Shown: in pieces, positions 8,853 to 17,612 of the stretch
Layout: the number at the start of each line of letters is the position of its first letter
Position numbering within the stretch: the stretch's first letter is position 1
Origin: Photorhabdus khanii NC19
Lineage (GTDB): Bacteria > Pseudomonadota > Gammaproteobacteria > Enterobacterales > Enterobacteriaceae
Direction: 5' to 3'
Assembly (NCBI RefSeq): GCF_000517265.1
Contig: NZ_AYSJ01000002.1
Coordinates: 613,131 to 677,130 of the forward strand
Length of the DNA stretch: 64,000 nt
Translations under genes and position numbers: made by a program
The notes under the pieces: generated by a model
What the model was told of the DNA's origin: nothing
The model's input: the letters and a program-made list of their open reading frames with translations, nothing else
Database searches by the model: none

Positions 8853-9434
8853 ATGAGTAGTAAAGAACAAAAAATGCCTGACGAGCAAGTCTCGGAAGAT
8901 ATGGAAGTTGTATCTGAACAGCAAAGCAGTGCGGATAAAGCAGAAGCATCAGAGACTGAAAGTGTTGTTGAGCCACGAGTCGCAGAGCTGGAAGAACAGC
9001 TCAGACAGGCACAACAGCGTGAACGTGACGCCATTTTGCGTGCTAAAGCTGAAGTTGAAAATATCCGTCGTCGTACTGAGCAAGATATAGAAAAAGCCCA
9101 TAAATTCGCGCTGGAAAGATTTGCTAATGAACTGTTGCCGGTGATTGACAATCTTGAGCGTGCTCTGGAGGCAGCAGATCGCACCAATACCGAAATAGCG
9201 CCAATGATTGAAGGTATTGAACTGACGTTGAAATCCTTCCTGGGGGCTGTTGGTAAATTTGGTATTGAAGTTGTCGGCGACACTGATATTCCTTTTAATC
9301 CTGAAGTTCATCAGGCTATGACCATGATGGAATCCGATCAGCATGAGCCGAATCATGTCATGATGGTCATGCAGAAAGGGTATACCTTAAATAGCCGTTT
9401 ATTGCGTCCGGCAATGGTAGCCGTATCAAAGTAA
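8853..9434 (+). CDS. grpE: nucleotide exchange factor GrpE
   Basis: A 193-residue GrpE that drives ADP release from DnaK. The acidic N-terminal region (residues 1-45) is followed by a long dimerising helix ([20 protein letters not shown], then [14 protein letters not shown]) and the C-terminal beta-domain ending in the family signature [12 protein letters not shown]. Start ATG 8853 follows GGAGATATTC. It has its own sigma-32 promoter and a strong terminator, so it is a single-gene heat-shock unit. Confidence 0.97.
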   Translation: MSSKEQKMPDEQVSEDMEVVSEQQSSADKAEASETESVVEPRVAELEEQLRQAQQRERDAILRAKAEVENIRRRTEQDIEKAHKFALERFANELLPVIDNLERALEAADRTNTEIAPMIEGIELTLKSFLGAVGKFGIEVVGDTDIPFNPEVHQAMTMMESDQHEPNHVMMVMQKGYTLNSRLLRPAMVAVSK

Positions 9435-9459
9435 TTTTAGCTCAGTGTAGATAATTAAT

Positions 9460-9487
9460 GCCGCTCCAACCGGGGCGGCATTTTTTT
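9460..9487 (+). terminator. grpE intrinsic terminator
   Basis: GCCGC and GCGGC pair across a 10-base loop, followed by seven Ts. The hairpin lies between convergent grpE and ung and could act on grpE transcripts in particular. Confidence 0.85.
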
Positions 9488-10166
9488 ACTGTGGCAACTC
9501 AGGTGTCCAGTTAATTGGCACCATTCCTTGTTTTTCCAGCAATTCATTGGCTTTTGAAAAGTGTTTACAGCCAAAGAATCCTCTGTGGGCAGACAGCGGA
9601 GATGGATGAGGTGCTTTGAGAACATGGTGTTTATTGGTATCAATAAAGTTGCCTTTTTTCTGGGCGTGAGATCCCCAAAGAAGAAAAACTACGCCTGAGC
9701 GGTGCTCGTTAATCGCGGCAATGACTTTATCAGTGAAAGTTTCCCAGCCCAGATTTGCGTGAGAGTGAGCGTTACCACGTTCTACGGTTAATACGGTATT
9801 GAGCAGGAGCACCCCTTGTTTGGCCCAACTGATGAGGCAGCCGTGATTTGGGTTTTGGAAACCGGGTATATCGGATACCAGCTCTTTGTACATATTGACC
9901 AGTGAAGGTGGCGCAGGAATACCAGGTTGAACTGAGAAAGAGAGGCCATGTGCCTGATTAGGGCCGTGGTAAGGGTCTTGCCCAAGTATCACAACCTTAA
10001 TGTCAGCCAATTCGGTGTAGCGGAATGCATTAAATACATCCTGTTGCGGCGGATAAATGGTTTTACCTGCCTGACGTTCTTTTGCGACATAAGCCAGTGT
10101 GTCGAGAAAGTAAGGTTGTTTTTTCTCGTTACCGATCACGTCGTGCCATGTGAGAGATGCGGACAT
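9486..10166 (-). CDS. ung: uracil-DNA glycosylase
   Basis: A 226-residue family 1 UDG that removes uracil from DNA. The water-activating motif [18 protein letters not shown] includes Asp64, and the C-terminal intercalation loop [15 protein letters not shown] carries the catalytic His. Length and order match E. coli Ung. Start ATG 10166-10164. It converges on grpE, and its 5' side marks the left border of a large accessory block that extends to srmB. Confidence 0.97.
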   Translation of the reverse strand: MSASLTWHDVIGNEKKQPYFLDTLAYVAKERQAGKTIYPPQQDVFNAFRYTELADIKVVILGQDPYHGPNQAHGLSFSVQPGIPAPPSLVNMYKELVSDIPGFQNPNHGCLISWAKQGVLLLNTVLTVERGNAHSHANLGWETFTDKVIAAINEHRSGVVFLLWGSHAQKKGNFIDTNKHHVLKAPHPSPLSAHRGFFGCKHFSKANELLEKQGMVPINWTPELPQ

Positions 10167-10699
10167 AGCAAATCCTTTTTATATAATTACCAGATGGACG
10201 TTAGCTTACCGATTCCAAAATCAGAGGGAAACCTTTAATGAACACTAAAACGAAATTTTTGATAAATATTTCAATATCGTAACGTGTTTTTGAAAATTTA
10301 TTAAAATAATTTCTCTGTAATTGGGTATAAATATTTATTTAAACCATAAGGTTACAATATATTTATAGTAACTATATGAAATTAACTGAGCTGAATCAAT
10401 AGGTATCCTCATTCGTGTTGGTATACAAGCATCAGAGATATTGGTTTGACCAAATAACCAGGATGATGTTCTTGATGATTTGGTTTGTTGCATGAATGTG
10501 GAGATAGAAATGATGACTGGTATCCAAGTTGCTGATAAATACTAGGTAGAAATTGCGCTAATATCAGAGATGGAAATCACAATTCATTATTTTTATTAAC
10601 AAAATTTAAACATTTATTCAACCTTATGTTGTTTCCTGCCGATAGATTAATTGCACCAATTAAATAGCTAATTATTTTCAACTATCGTTAGGGAATTTT
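10167..10699. other. AT-rich intergenic region with a possible decayed frame
   Basis: No intact gene is seen. Between about 10411 and 10599 one plus-strand frame reads like protein (IRVGIQASEILV, stop, NNQDDVLDDLVCCMNVEIE, then TGIQVADKY) but holds two stops and no start. It may be a gene remnant, but the family is not recognisable. The last 80 bases precede the lipase gene and should hold its promoter. Confidence 0.3.
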
Positions 10700-11713
10700 A
10701 TGAGTTTATCAATTGGTATCAATCTATCAATAGGTTCAGATTTTCCTGTTTTAAATAATCTTCAGCTTGTTACATCACCTTCTGTTCCAACCGAGAATAT
10801 TAAGAAAGCGGCCACTGAAGTCTCTTCTCTCTCAGAAACGACTAAAAATAACAATAGAATTTATCAATCGTTAGTTAATGAACAGAGTATTAACATCAAT
10901 TTAAAATCAATGACAGGAATTAAAGCGGAACAGATTAATGGTAAACAATCTCATGAAATTGATTATATGTTGGCTTTGATTTCTGATGATGTCTATATAA
11001 GAACCACTATGGGAATTGGTGATTATGTCCGTCTTTCTGATAGCGAGTTATTAAATGCAGGGATAGAACCTGCAAATTTGAGAAATGAAACAACGGGTTT
11101 TCAGGCAGGTATTTATCGTAATGGTGATCTCCATATCGTTGCTTTTGCGGGTACTAACGATTTGAAAGATATATTGACTAACTTACGGCAAGGTTTTGGG
11201 TTTGATGAAGCGCAATACCATCAGGCTGTTGATTTAGCCCGTACTGCCAGAATGACGTTTGGGGAAAATATGTTATTTACTGGGCATTCTTTGGGGGGAG
11301 GATTAGCGGCAACAGCGGCATTATCAGTTGGAAAGCCTGCGGTGATATTTAATTCAGCTGGTGTTTCCGACAGTATGATGAAAAATCTGGGGCTTTCACC
11401 ACAAGAGGGCAGAAATAGAGCTGAGAATGGATTGATACGGCATTATGTTGTGGAATATGACGTGCTTGATTCATTACAACAGAAACTGCCAGTGTCTCAG
11501 CCGATAGGACATAAAATTTTACTGAAATATAATGGTGATTGGGGCGAATCGAACAAATGGTTTCCTTCTCTGATGCGTGGATTCAATGCACATTCTCTTA
11601 AGAAGGTGTTGGAATTATTAACGATATATAAACCTTGGATATCTTTAAATAATGAACAACAAGAGGAGTCTTTGGTGATACTTAACGAACCAAATATAAT
11701 CGTTTCTGCATAA
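10700..11713 (+). CDS. class 3 lipase-like alpha/beta hydrolase, possible antibacterial or anti-host effector
   Basis: A 337-residue protein. The first 85 residues are polar with no signal peptide. From about residue 86 an alpha/beta-hydrolase of the lipase class 3 type follows: VAFAGTND (oxyanion strand), nucleophile elbow GHSLGGG with Ser197, and candidate Asp254 or Asp257 (VEYDVLDSLQQ) and His298 (NAHSLKKV) completing a triad. Such enzymes cleave glycerol- or phospholipids. The start has AGGGAA seven bases upstream. Fifteen bases downstream begins an ankyrin-repeat gene in the same direction. A toxin-immunity pair exported without a classical signal, for example by type VI secretion, is therefore plausible. 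No N-terminal delivery domain is recognised. Confidence 0.75.
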   Translation: MSLSIGINLSIGSDFPVLNNLQLVTSPSVPTENIKKAATEVSSLSETTKNNNRIYQSLVNEQSININLKSMTGIKAEQINGKQSHEIDYMLALISDDVYIRTTMGIGDYVRLSDSELLNAGIEPANLRNETTGFQAGIYRNGDLHIVAFAGTNDLKDILTNLRQGFGFDEAQYHQAVDLARTARMTFGENMLFTGHSLGGGLAATAALSVGKPAVIFNSAGVSDSMMKNLGLSPQEGRNRAENGLIRHYVVEYDVLDSLQQKLPVSQPIGHKILLKYNGDWGESNKWFPSLMRGFNAHSLKKVLELLTIYKPWISLNNEQQEESLVILNEPNIIVSA

Positions 11714-11728
11714 TTGCAAAGGGATATT

Positions 11729-12316
11729 ATGAAAATCTGTGAAGTCGTTGAGTTTGAATCTGAACTGAATTTTCAGCAGGATGTAGAAAATATAAATCCG
11801 TTGCAATGGGCGATATTCAATCAGCGAATGAATGATATTAATACTTTGCTGAAAGAGGGAGCTGATCCTGCTCAACCGGGTTTACAACAAGAAAGTGCTT
11901 TACATACGGCTGCAAAAATCAGCAATCCTGATTATCTCAAATCTTTATTATCATTCTCGCCTGATGTGAATATTATTCATCCTGTCACTTTAGCAACACC
12001 TTTACATGCTGCGGTTCAGGTAGGGAGAAAGATTCAGGTTAAATTACTGCTGATAGCAGGAGCTAACCCCAACTTGGCTAATCGGGTTGGGGATACTCCG
12101 TTACATATTGCAGCTAAAATTAATTCACCGGAACTGGCGTTGATATTGTTGAAGTCAGGCGCTGATCCCACATTACAGAATAAGCAGCAGTCAACGTTCC
12201 AGATCTATTTCAATCTCACACCACTGAAAATACGTAGCCGTGAGATGCAGGCTGAATATGATAAAGTCAATCATTGGCTGAAAGCGCAGCAAGTCAGCCG
12301 ATATTATTTAAAGTAA
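11729..12316 (+). CDS. ankyrin-repeat protein, possible immunity partner of the lipase
   Basis: About 195 residues with four to five ankyrin repeats: NPLQWAIFNQRMNDINTLLK, SALHTAAKISNPDYLKSLL, TPLHAAVQVGRKIQVKLLL and TPLHIAAKINSPELALILL, each ending in a G-A/D-P/N loop. No signal peptide or membrane span is seen, so it is cytosolic or co-exported. Start ATG 11729 is preceded by AAAGGGA. It lies 15 bases after the lipase stop and is surely in the same transcript. Ankyrin proteins often bind and neutralise a co-encoded enzyme; the immunity role is inferred from context only. Confidence 0.75.
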   Translation: MKICEVVEFESELNFQQDVENINPLQWAIFNQRMNDINTLLKEGADPAQPGLQQESALHTAAKISNPDYLKSLLSFSPDVNIIHPVTLATPLHAAVQVGRKIQVKLLLIAGANPNLANRVGDTPLHIAAKINSPELALILLKSGADPTLQNKQQSTFQIYFNLTPLKIRSREMQAEYDKVNHWLKAQQVSRYYLK

Positions 12317-12340
12317 GATAAAAACGGGCTATTTGTCCTA

Positions 12341-12374
12341 ATGCCAGTCAGTTAAGCTGACTGGCCTCTCTTTT
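12341..12374 (+). terminator. intrinsic terminator after the ankyrin gene
   Basis: GCCAGTCAG and CTGACTGGC form a perfect nine-pair stem with a short loop, followed by CTCTCTTTTT. It ends the lipase/ankyrin operon. Confidence 0.8.
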
Positions 12375-12536
12375 TACCGGGTATTTTTGCGGTTTACGCC
12401 TCATTACTCTCGGATATTTTCTGTCAGGAAGCTTCGCTGGTAATTCAAACATGCTTAATGTTTCCAATAAGTAAGCATAGCGCTTAGGTAAATTACCTGC
12501 ACTAGGATATTTTTGCTGAGAAGAGCGAATCATCAT
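12348..12536 (-). pseudogene. IS4-family transposase, C-terminal remnant
   Basis: A 62-codon minus-strand frame ends FELPAKLPDRKYPRVMRRKP and KYPVKREASQLN. That proline/arginine-rich pattern resembles the C-terminal tail of IS4-type transposases. The catalytic DDE core is missing and no matching terminal repeats are seen. It is interpreted as the leftover of an insertion sequence at this accessory locus. Confidence 0.55.
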
Positions 12537-13066
12537 GATGAGGTTACCTTGTCAGGAACGACATTGTTTGTATTTTACTCAATTTCGCGATTAAGGGAAG
12601 TATTTAGAGGTTCTCGTAAGTTGTTTGGCGTAGAATGTTAAATTATTTATTTTTTCGAGAAAATGTTTCTTTATTTATGACTAATAGGGAAAATATCAAA
12701 TTAATTTACTGATGTAGCATGTTTTTGTGAAAAATAAATAATAGAACTCGTAATTAACATTAAATAATATTCACTTATTTAAATTATCTTTGATCTTTAT
12801 CTCAAAAAAACAGTTCATATTTATTTGAGTTTGACTTTGATTTAAATTAAAGGTAAAAAAATAAACTTGTGATAAGTGTTATATTTATATTGCATTCACG
12901 CATATAAATTGGCGGTAGCGTGGTTGTTTTGAAAGTAATTTTTCTCTAAATAACTGTTAGCTGTGAAGCGGAGTTTATGGTCTCTTTAAGATTGCTCATT
13001 TATTACAGATGATCAAAAATTGGCGTGATTGCCAAAATAAACTTACTAAAATTTAAGGAATTCATT
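12537..13066. other. very AT-rich intergenic region
   Basis: No gene is supported. The final part holds a good ribosome binding site (AAGGAATTC) for the small frame at 13067 and probably its promoter. Confidence 0.4.
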
Positions 13067-13301
13067 ATGGACAAATTTGATCTGAAATTTAACAATAATC
13101 TGAAAGAAATTCTAAAACTGGAAAGAGGCATGAGTGAACCTGGTGACATAAATAGCTTTCCATAATACCGATACACCTATGCCTTTTGTTTTATTTTTAA
13201 GCAATGTTGGTTCTGTAGCCTATCTCACTGATTCTACGGACTGCTTGGATGAAAAGACTGCATGTCTTAGTACACAAGGGCTGGTTGGAGATGGAGCATA
13301 A
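13067..13301 (+). pseudogene. small peptide gene resembling a RiPP precursor, frameshifted
   Basis: ATG 13067, preceded by AAGGAATTCATT, opens a 32-codon frame: MDKFDLKFNNNLKEILKLE, then ending DINSFP and TAA at 13163-13165. A one-base shift at TTTCC (13157-13161) gives a continuous frame to TAA 13299-13301, reading FHNTDTPMPFVLFLSNV, SVAYLTDSTDCLDEKTACLS and QGLVGDGA. The joined product of about 78 residues has a charged leader with a KFDLKF segment, loosely like the F(N/D)LD box of class I lanthipeptide leaders, and a Ser/Thr/Cys-containing tail. No modifying enzyme of a known RiPP class lies in the window. It may be decayed, or be two separate short genes (the second from ATG 13179). Confidence 0.4.
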
Positions 13302-13490
13302 TTATGAAAACTTATTTATTCCTTTGAGGTTATTATATTAATACTTGCTGTTTTTTAAAGAAACCATGTTCATCCATAAGTGAATAGAAATTGGAGCTAA
13401 AGTAGTGAACCAAGTAGTAAATTAGAATTATTAAATAGCATACTGAAATAGTAGCTAATTAATTTACTTCCATTAGCGTTGGAAAGAAGA

Positions 13491-13513
13491 GCTTCATAAT
13501 TATGAAGCCTTAT
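13491..13513 (+). terminator. hairpin between the small peptide gene and the biosynthetic cluster
   Basis: GCTTCATAAT and TATGAAGC form a palindromic stem followed by CTTATTTAA. It separates the peptide gene from the cluster start. Confidence 0.6.
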
Positions 13514-13573
13514 TTAATTACATGAGATCTCTATTTTGAATAGTTTATTCAGGAGTATTTATGAGGAATTATG

Positions 13574-14887
13574 ATGACAAGAATTAACGAAACACGTGTA
13601 GGTAACGTATTGGCTGGTTGGAACCATTTGTCTGTTATCGGACCAATACAAATTCGCAATGCTTCTGGTCCTAGGATACAGCTATTATCGGGTGAATGGT
13701 GCGATGATTATATCATGGGATGGGGTTCATGTTTTCTTGGTCATGATAGCTCTGTTATACGAAAGGCTATTACTCATGCACTATCACGTGGTTTTCTTCA
13801 ACAATATGAAACTGAAAAACATCAATTGTTGAGTGAACGCTTCTGCGCTGTGGTACCGTGCGCAGAAAAATTACGTCTTGTAAATTCAGGGCTAGAAGCC
13901 ACTATGTATGCAACTCGAATAGCTCGAGCCGCAACAGGTAAACGCATTATTTTTAAATTTGAAGGCCACTTTCATGGCTTAAATGACACTCTTACATGGA
14001 ATATAGATTCCTCTCCACGAAGTGGCGTTGTTTTTGCAAATGGTGAGCTAGAACGTCTTGAAGGTACTACCGGTATTCCTGCCGAATTAGGTCAATTAAC
14101 TGTGCCATTGCCATGGAATGACCTAAATGCAGTGCAGAAAGCATTTGAAACATATTCTGGTGATGTGGCTGGCATCATTCTGGAACCGGTGGCTCTGAAT
14201 ATCGGTTGTATCAAACCAGATGAGGGATTTCTGCAAAACCTGCGTGCACTTGCGACAAAACATAAAGCGTTACTTATATTTGACGAGGTGTTAACAGGAT
14301 TTAGGGCAAATATTGGTGGTGCTCAAAAAGACTATGGTGTCATTCCGGATATAGCGACTTATGGTAAGGCATTTGGTGCTGGAATGTCGATAGCTGGAAT
14401 TGCTGGTAAAGCTGAATATATGGACATGATCGCTCCGCGTGGGCCTGTACAGATAAGTGGCACAAATACGGGAAGATATCTGTCGGTTTCTGCTGCTTTG
14501 GCAGTTCTCGAGCACTTAGAAGATGGCATCCTCTATCAACATGTTGCAAATTTAGAAAGCCAACTCATAAAAAATATGAGAGAAATTTTTAAGCAACACA
14601 ATATTCCTTGTCATATTGATGGTTATGGCGGAAGAGTTGGGGTTCATATTGGGTCTTCAGTGCGCCCAAAAACAATGAAAGATATAGAAAATACCTACCC
14701 TGTGAAATTCGCACATAAATTATTCCGCTTGTTGTCAACAGAATATAAGTTATACGGATTTCTATTACCTCTAACATATTGCCCAGAGCCCGTGACGTTA
14801 TCTGCTTTGCATACTACCGAAATGATCGATAGCGCATGTGATCGGTTGGATTCTGCTCTGATTAGGCTGGAATACCATGACAATTAA
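13574..14887 (+). CDS. class III PLP aminotransferase, glutamate-1-semialdehyde aminotransferase-like
   Basis: About 437 residues of the HemL-like branch of class III aminotransferases. Numbering from ATG 13571, RLVNSGLEATMYATRIARA (102-120) and KFEGHFHG (129-136) bind PLP phosphate and ring, FDEVLTGFR includes Asp238, and the Schiff-base Lys is 266 in TYGKAFGAG. The true hemL is not expected at this locus, so this is a dedicated biosynthetic enzyme acting on a keto or semialdehyde substrate. Tandem ATGs at 13571 and 13574 follow GAGGAA; the second has better spacing. It is the first gene of a tight eight-gene operon, and its end overlaps the GNAT gene. Confidence 0.9.
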   Translation: MTRINETRVGNVLAGWNHLSVIGPIQIRNASGPRIQLLSGEWCDDYIMGWGSCFLGHDSSVIRKAITHALSRGFLQQYETEKHQLLSERFCAVVPCAEKLRLVNSGLEATMYATRIARAATGKRIIFKFEGHFHGLNDTLTWNIDSSPRSGVVFANGELERLEGTTGIPAELGQLTVPLPWNDLNAVQKAFETYSGDVAGIILEPVALNIGCIKPDEGFLQNLRALATKHKALLIFDEVLTGFRANIGGAQKDYGVIPDIATYGKAFGAGMSIAGIAGKAEYMDMIAPRGPVQISGTNTGRYLSVSAALAVLEHLEDGILYQHVANLESQLIKNMREIFKQHNIPCHIDGYGGRVGVHIGSSVRPKTMKDIENTYPVKFAHKLFRLLSTEYKLYGFLLPLTYCPEPVTLSALHTTEMIDSACDRLDSALIRLEYHDN

Positions 14888-15374
14888 AAGCGCGCGCGCA
14901 ATTCTTATTCGACGTTTTAATATCTCTGATATGGAAGCGGTTCTTAAACTCATAGCACAAATTGGTTCAGAGGATGATCTAACCCAATCTGCGAGTATTC
15001 AATTCATACGTGAATTGGAAAACCCGCATCAAGAGGAGATTCGGTTTGTTGCAACTGAGGGTGAGGAGGTTATCGGGACAATGGGGTGTAGTTTGGGAGC
15101 AATACCATCAAAGTATGTTCTTTGGGCTGACTGGTTGGTTGTTGATCAAAGTTATCGTCGATACGGTGTTGCTTCGTTGCTCTATAGCGAAATTGAGGCA
15201 TTTGCATTAAGTCTCAGGAAAAAATACCTGTGTCTAGATATTGGTAACATTGACAAAGAGCGTGCTGCATATCTCTTTCATCTTCGTAATGGATTCCAAA
15301 TAGTCGGGCAAGTACCAGATTATTGGGGGAAATCTGAACACCTAAACATAATGGCAAAATATCTTATTTCATAG
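14877..15374 (+). CDS. GNAT-family N-acetyltransferase
   Basis: A 165-residue acetyltransferase. Beta-strand and motif A segments are visible: LVVDQSYRRYGVASLLYSEI (about residues 82-101) is the acetyl-CoA pyrophosphate loop of the form Q/R-x-x-G-x-A, and RAAYLFHLRNGFQIVG is the C-terminal motif B. It overlaps the upstream aminotransferase by 11 bases, so translation is probably coupled. A natural reading is that it acetylates the amine made by one of the two aminotransferases in the operon. The substrate is unknown, and a self-resistance acetyltransferase is an alternative. Confidence 0.88.
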   Translation: MTIKSARAILIRRFNISDMEAVLKLIAQIGSEDDLTQSASIQFIRELENPHQEEIRFVATEGEEVIGTMGCSLGAIPSKYVLWADWLVVDQSYRRYGVASLLYSEIEAFALSLRKKYLCLDIGNIDKERAAYLFHLRNGFQIVGQVPDYWGKSEHLNIMAKYLIS

Positions 15375-15385
15375 GAGGCATTGAC

Positions 15386-15868
15386 ATGACCGTTTTGAAC
15401 AGCGTCACCGAGTTAAAAGCTCTTGCTGAGAGCTATCGAAAAGATGGCCTGACAATTGGATTGTGTCACGGATGTTTTGATATCGTCCATATTGGTCACA
15501 TACACCATTTACGACAAGCCAATTTACTGATTGATCGTCTTTTTGTGTCAATTACCGCTGATAAGTATGTCAACAAAGGTTCTGAGCGTCCCATTTTTTC
15601 CGATTATCATCGTGCCAAATTTATGGCATCGATTCGCTACTGCCATCATGTAATAGTGAGCGATTCACCTACTGCCGAACATATCCTCTCCGCTCTTCGT
15701 CCTCATGTGTTTTTTAAAGGTGCGGATTACGGTACTAGTACAGATTTAAGACTGAATGCAGAACGAATATTTGTTGAAAGCCATGGAGGACGCATGGCTT
15801 TCACTGATGGAAAGGTAATGGATTCAACTTCTCGGATCGCAAACATAATTATGAGCAAGAGTATGTAA
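15386..15868 (+). CDS. HIGH-motif nucleotidyltransferase (HldE C-terminal / TagD-like)
   Basis: A 160-residue cytidylyltransferase-fold protein. GLCHGCFDIVHIGHIHHLRQ holds the HIGH motif at residues 35-38. SITADKYVNKGSERP, FFKGADYG and the final DSTSRIANII match the nucleotidyltransferase domain that makes ADP-heptose or CDP-glycerol-type compounds. It would activate a sugar or polyol phosphate as an NDP derivative, or adenylylate it. GGAGGC precedes ATG 15386. It is 11 bases after the GNAT gene. Single-domain length rules out full bifunctional HldE. The substrate is not predictable from sequence alone. Confidence 0.88.
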   Translation: MTVLNSVTELKALAESYRKDGLTIGLCHGCFDIVHIGHIHHLRQANLLIDRLFVSITADKYVNKGSERPIFSDYHRAKFMASIRYCHHVIVSDSPTAEHILSALRPHVFFKGADYGTSTDLRLNAERIFVESHGGRMAFTDGKVMDSTSRIANIIMSKSM

Positions 15869-15893
15869 AACTCTTAAAAATAGTGGAGCAAAA

Positions 15894-16559
15894 ATGCAAA
15901 CACTTCTATTGATTGATCTCGACGGGACACTCATTGATACTCCGCACTACGAAGCTTGGTGTAACGCTGCTCATCAGTTCGGGCTAACGGAGCTTACTCA
16001 TGAAGAATATCTTGCCAATATCGCAGGACGACCTCGATTAGAAGGTGCTTCCAGCCTTTTGGATTTAAAAAAGGCTGGATTGCTTTCGGGTCTGGATAGA
16101 TTAAACAATGGCAACATAAGTATGCTTGCGGAAATCAAACAGGCTGAATTTCTTAGGCTTTCTGTATACACCCGACTTTTCGATGACGCAGTACGACTTT
16201 TAAAGCGAGTAGAATCGTCGTCTCAGGAGGTTAAATTTTATACGGCCTCACAAAATGCATCTTCCCTATTCGACGATATGCTACGTAAGGAAAGCATAAC
16301 ACTCAATCAACAAAGCATAGTAAGGCAAAAACAAGATCAGACTCGAGAGGAGCTGTTTTTGTCTCTCATTGAAGAACGTATCCCAAAAGAGATCACGCTG
16401 ATTGATGATTCTCCACATTCTATTGACGTAGCCTGTAATCTTGGAATCCGAGCTTATCAGATACATCGCAATGAACTCCTGCCCATGGCTACCGACCAAC
16501 GCGCTTTTATTATTCCATCCCTCAATGACATCGCTATTCCGATTATCGAAACAATATAA
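15894..16559 (+). CDS. HAD-superfamily hydrolase, phosphatase or beta-phosphoglucomutase-like
   Basis: A 221-residue HAD protein with motif I LIDLDGTLIDT (nucleophile Asp8, acid/base Asp10), a helical cap (about 18-95), motif II FYTASQN and motif IV LIDDSPHSIDVA. The DxDGT form fits phosphatases and sugar phosphomutases. In GH65 operons a beta-phosphoglucomutase commonly handles the sugar 1-phosphate, and in heptose or aminosugar pathways a HAD phosphatase is common. Either role fits here. It is 25 bases after the nucleotidyltransferase gene and ends 9 bases before the epimerase gene. Confidence 0.85.
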   Translation: MQTLLLIDLDGTLIDTPHYEAWCNAAHQFGLTELTHEEYLANIAGRPRLEGASSLLDLKKAGLLSGLDRLNNGNISMLAEIKQAEFLRLSVYTRLFDDAVRLLKRVESSSQEVKFYTASQNASSLFDDMLRKESITLNQQSIVRQKQDQTREELFLSLIEERIPKEITLIDDSPHSIDVACNLGIRAYQIHRNELLPMATDQRAFIIPSLNDIAIPIIETI

Positions 16560-16568
16560 GGAAATGAT

Positions 16569-17612
16569 ATGCAAACTAAATATGAAACAATTCTTGTAAC
16601 TGGTGGAGCAGGATATATAGGTTCGCGACTGGTGCCTAAATTATTGGCTGCAGGCTATAAAGTTAGAATATTGGATGCCCAATTCTTTCCTAACGGACTT
16701 AATTTATTTCTTGAACATCCCCATCTGGAATTCGTTAAGGGGGATATTCGTGATAAAACTATTGTTGAAGATTCATTACGGGGAGTAACAACAGTAGTAC
16801 ACCTTGCTGCAGTAGCAAATGACCCTAGTTTTAACTCAGATCCGGAAGTCAGTCGATCTATAAATATTGCTTGTCTTCCTCATCTCATGACAAGTGCCAA
16901 GAATCTGGGGTGTCGGCGTTTTATCTACGCATCATCAGCGAGTGTTTATGGTATAAATGATCAACCTATCGTCGACGAAAGTCAGCCTTGTGTTCCTATC
17001 ACGGACTATAACCGATATAAATCAGCAGGCGAGGAGGTTCTTTTCGGTCTAACGAGCCCAAATTTTGAAACCATTGCAGTGAGGGCAGCAACAGTTTGCG
17101 GTTGGTCTCCCAGACAACGTTTAGATTTGACCGTAAATATTCTGACTGCTAGTGCACTTTCACAAGGAAAAATTACCGTTTTGGGCGGGAATCAATACCG
17201 GCCTAATGTCCATATTTGCGATTTAACTCGCCTGTATGCAACACTTGTTCAACGTAATTCTCTTGGTTCAGTCAGCGGGCGTGCCATTAACGTCGGTTAT
17301 GAAAACCATACTGTGAGCGATATAGCATTGCAGGTTAAAGATGTTGTTGATCGTTATTTCAATACCAATGTACCTATTGCTACAACAGCTTCTAATGACA
17401 CAAGATCTTACCGATTAGATTCTCGTTTAGTACAAAATGAACTGGGTTTTCAATTTGTTTATACAATTCGGGATGCTGTTTTGGAAATATGTGAGAAATG
17501 GCAATCGGGTTGGTTTATTAACAGCACAAATGTTCTTATAGATCCTTGCTACCATAATGTGCTGAATATGAAATACACAGATTGGTCTTTCAATGTATTA
17601 AGGAGTCTTTGA
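16569..17612 (+). CDS. NAD-dependent nucleotide-sugar epimerase/dehydratase (extended SDR)
   Basis: A 347-residue extended short-chain dehydrogenase. The Rossmann motif TGGAGYIGSR (11-20), FIYASSASVYG with the catalytic Ser region (118-128), and Tyr147-Lys151 in DYNRYKSAGE form the standard active site. The C-terminal substrate domain includes GNQYRPNVHICDLTRL, typical of NDP-sugar enzymes. It probably epimerises, dehydrates or oxidises an NDP-sugar and so may supply the keto sugar used by an aminotransferase of the operon. It overlaps the GH65 gene by one base (TGATG). Confidence 0.9.
   Translation: MQTKYETILVTGGAGYIGSRLVPKLLAAGYKVRILDAQFFPNGLNLFLEHPHLEFVKGDIRDKTIVEDSLRGVTTVVHLAAVANDPSFNSDPEVSRSINIACLPHLMTSAKNLGCRRFIYASSASVYGINDQPIVDESQPCVPITDYNRYKSAGEEVLFGLTSPNFETIAVRAATVCGWSPRQRLDLTVNILTASALSQGKITVLGGNQYRPNVHICDLTRLYATLVQRNSLGSVSGRAINVGYENHTVSDIALQVKDVVDRYFNTNVPIATTASNDTRSYRLDSRLVQNELGFQFVYTIRDAVLEICEKWQSGWFINSTNVLIDPCYHNVLNMKYTDWSFNVLRSL

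Noticed and set aside
8744..9283. Long minus-strand frame of 179 codons across grpE
   Set aside because: It is a serine-rich shadow of the coding strand of grpE and overlaps the sigma-32 promoter.
13067..13165. Small peptide considered as a leader peptide for attenuation of the operon
   Set aside because: No run of a single amino-acid codon is present and the hairpin downstream lies more than 300 bases away, so classical attenuation is unlikely.
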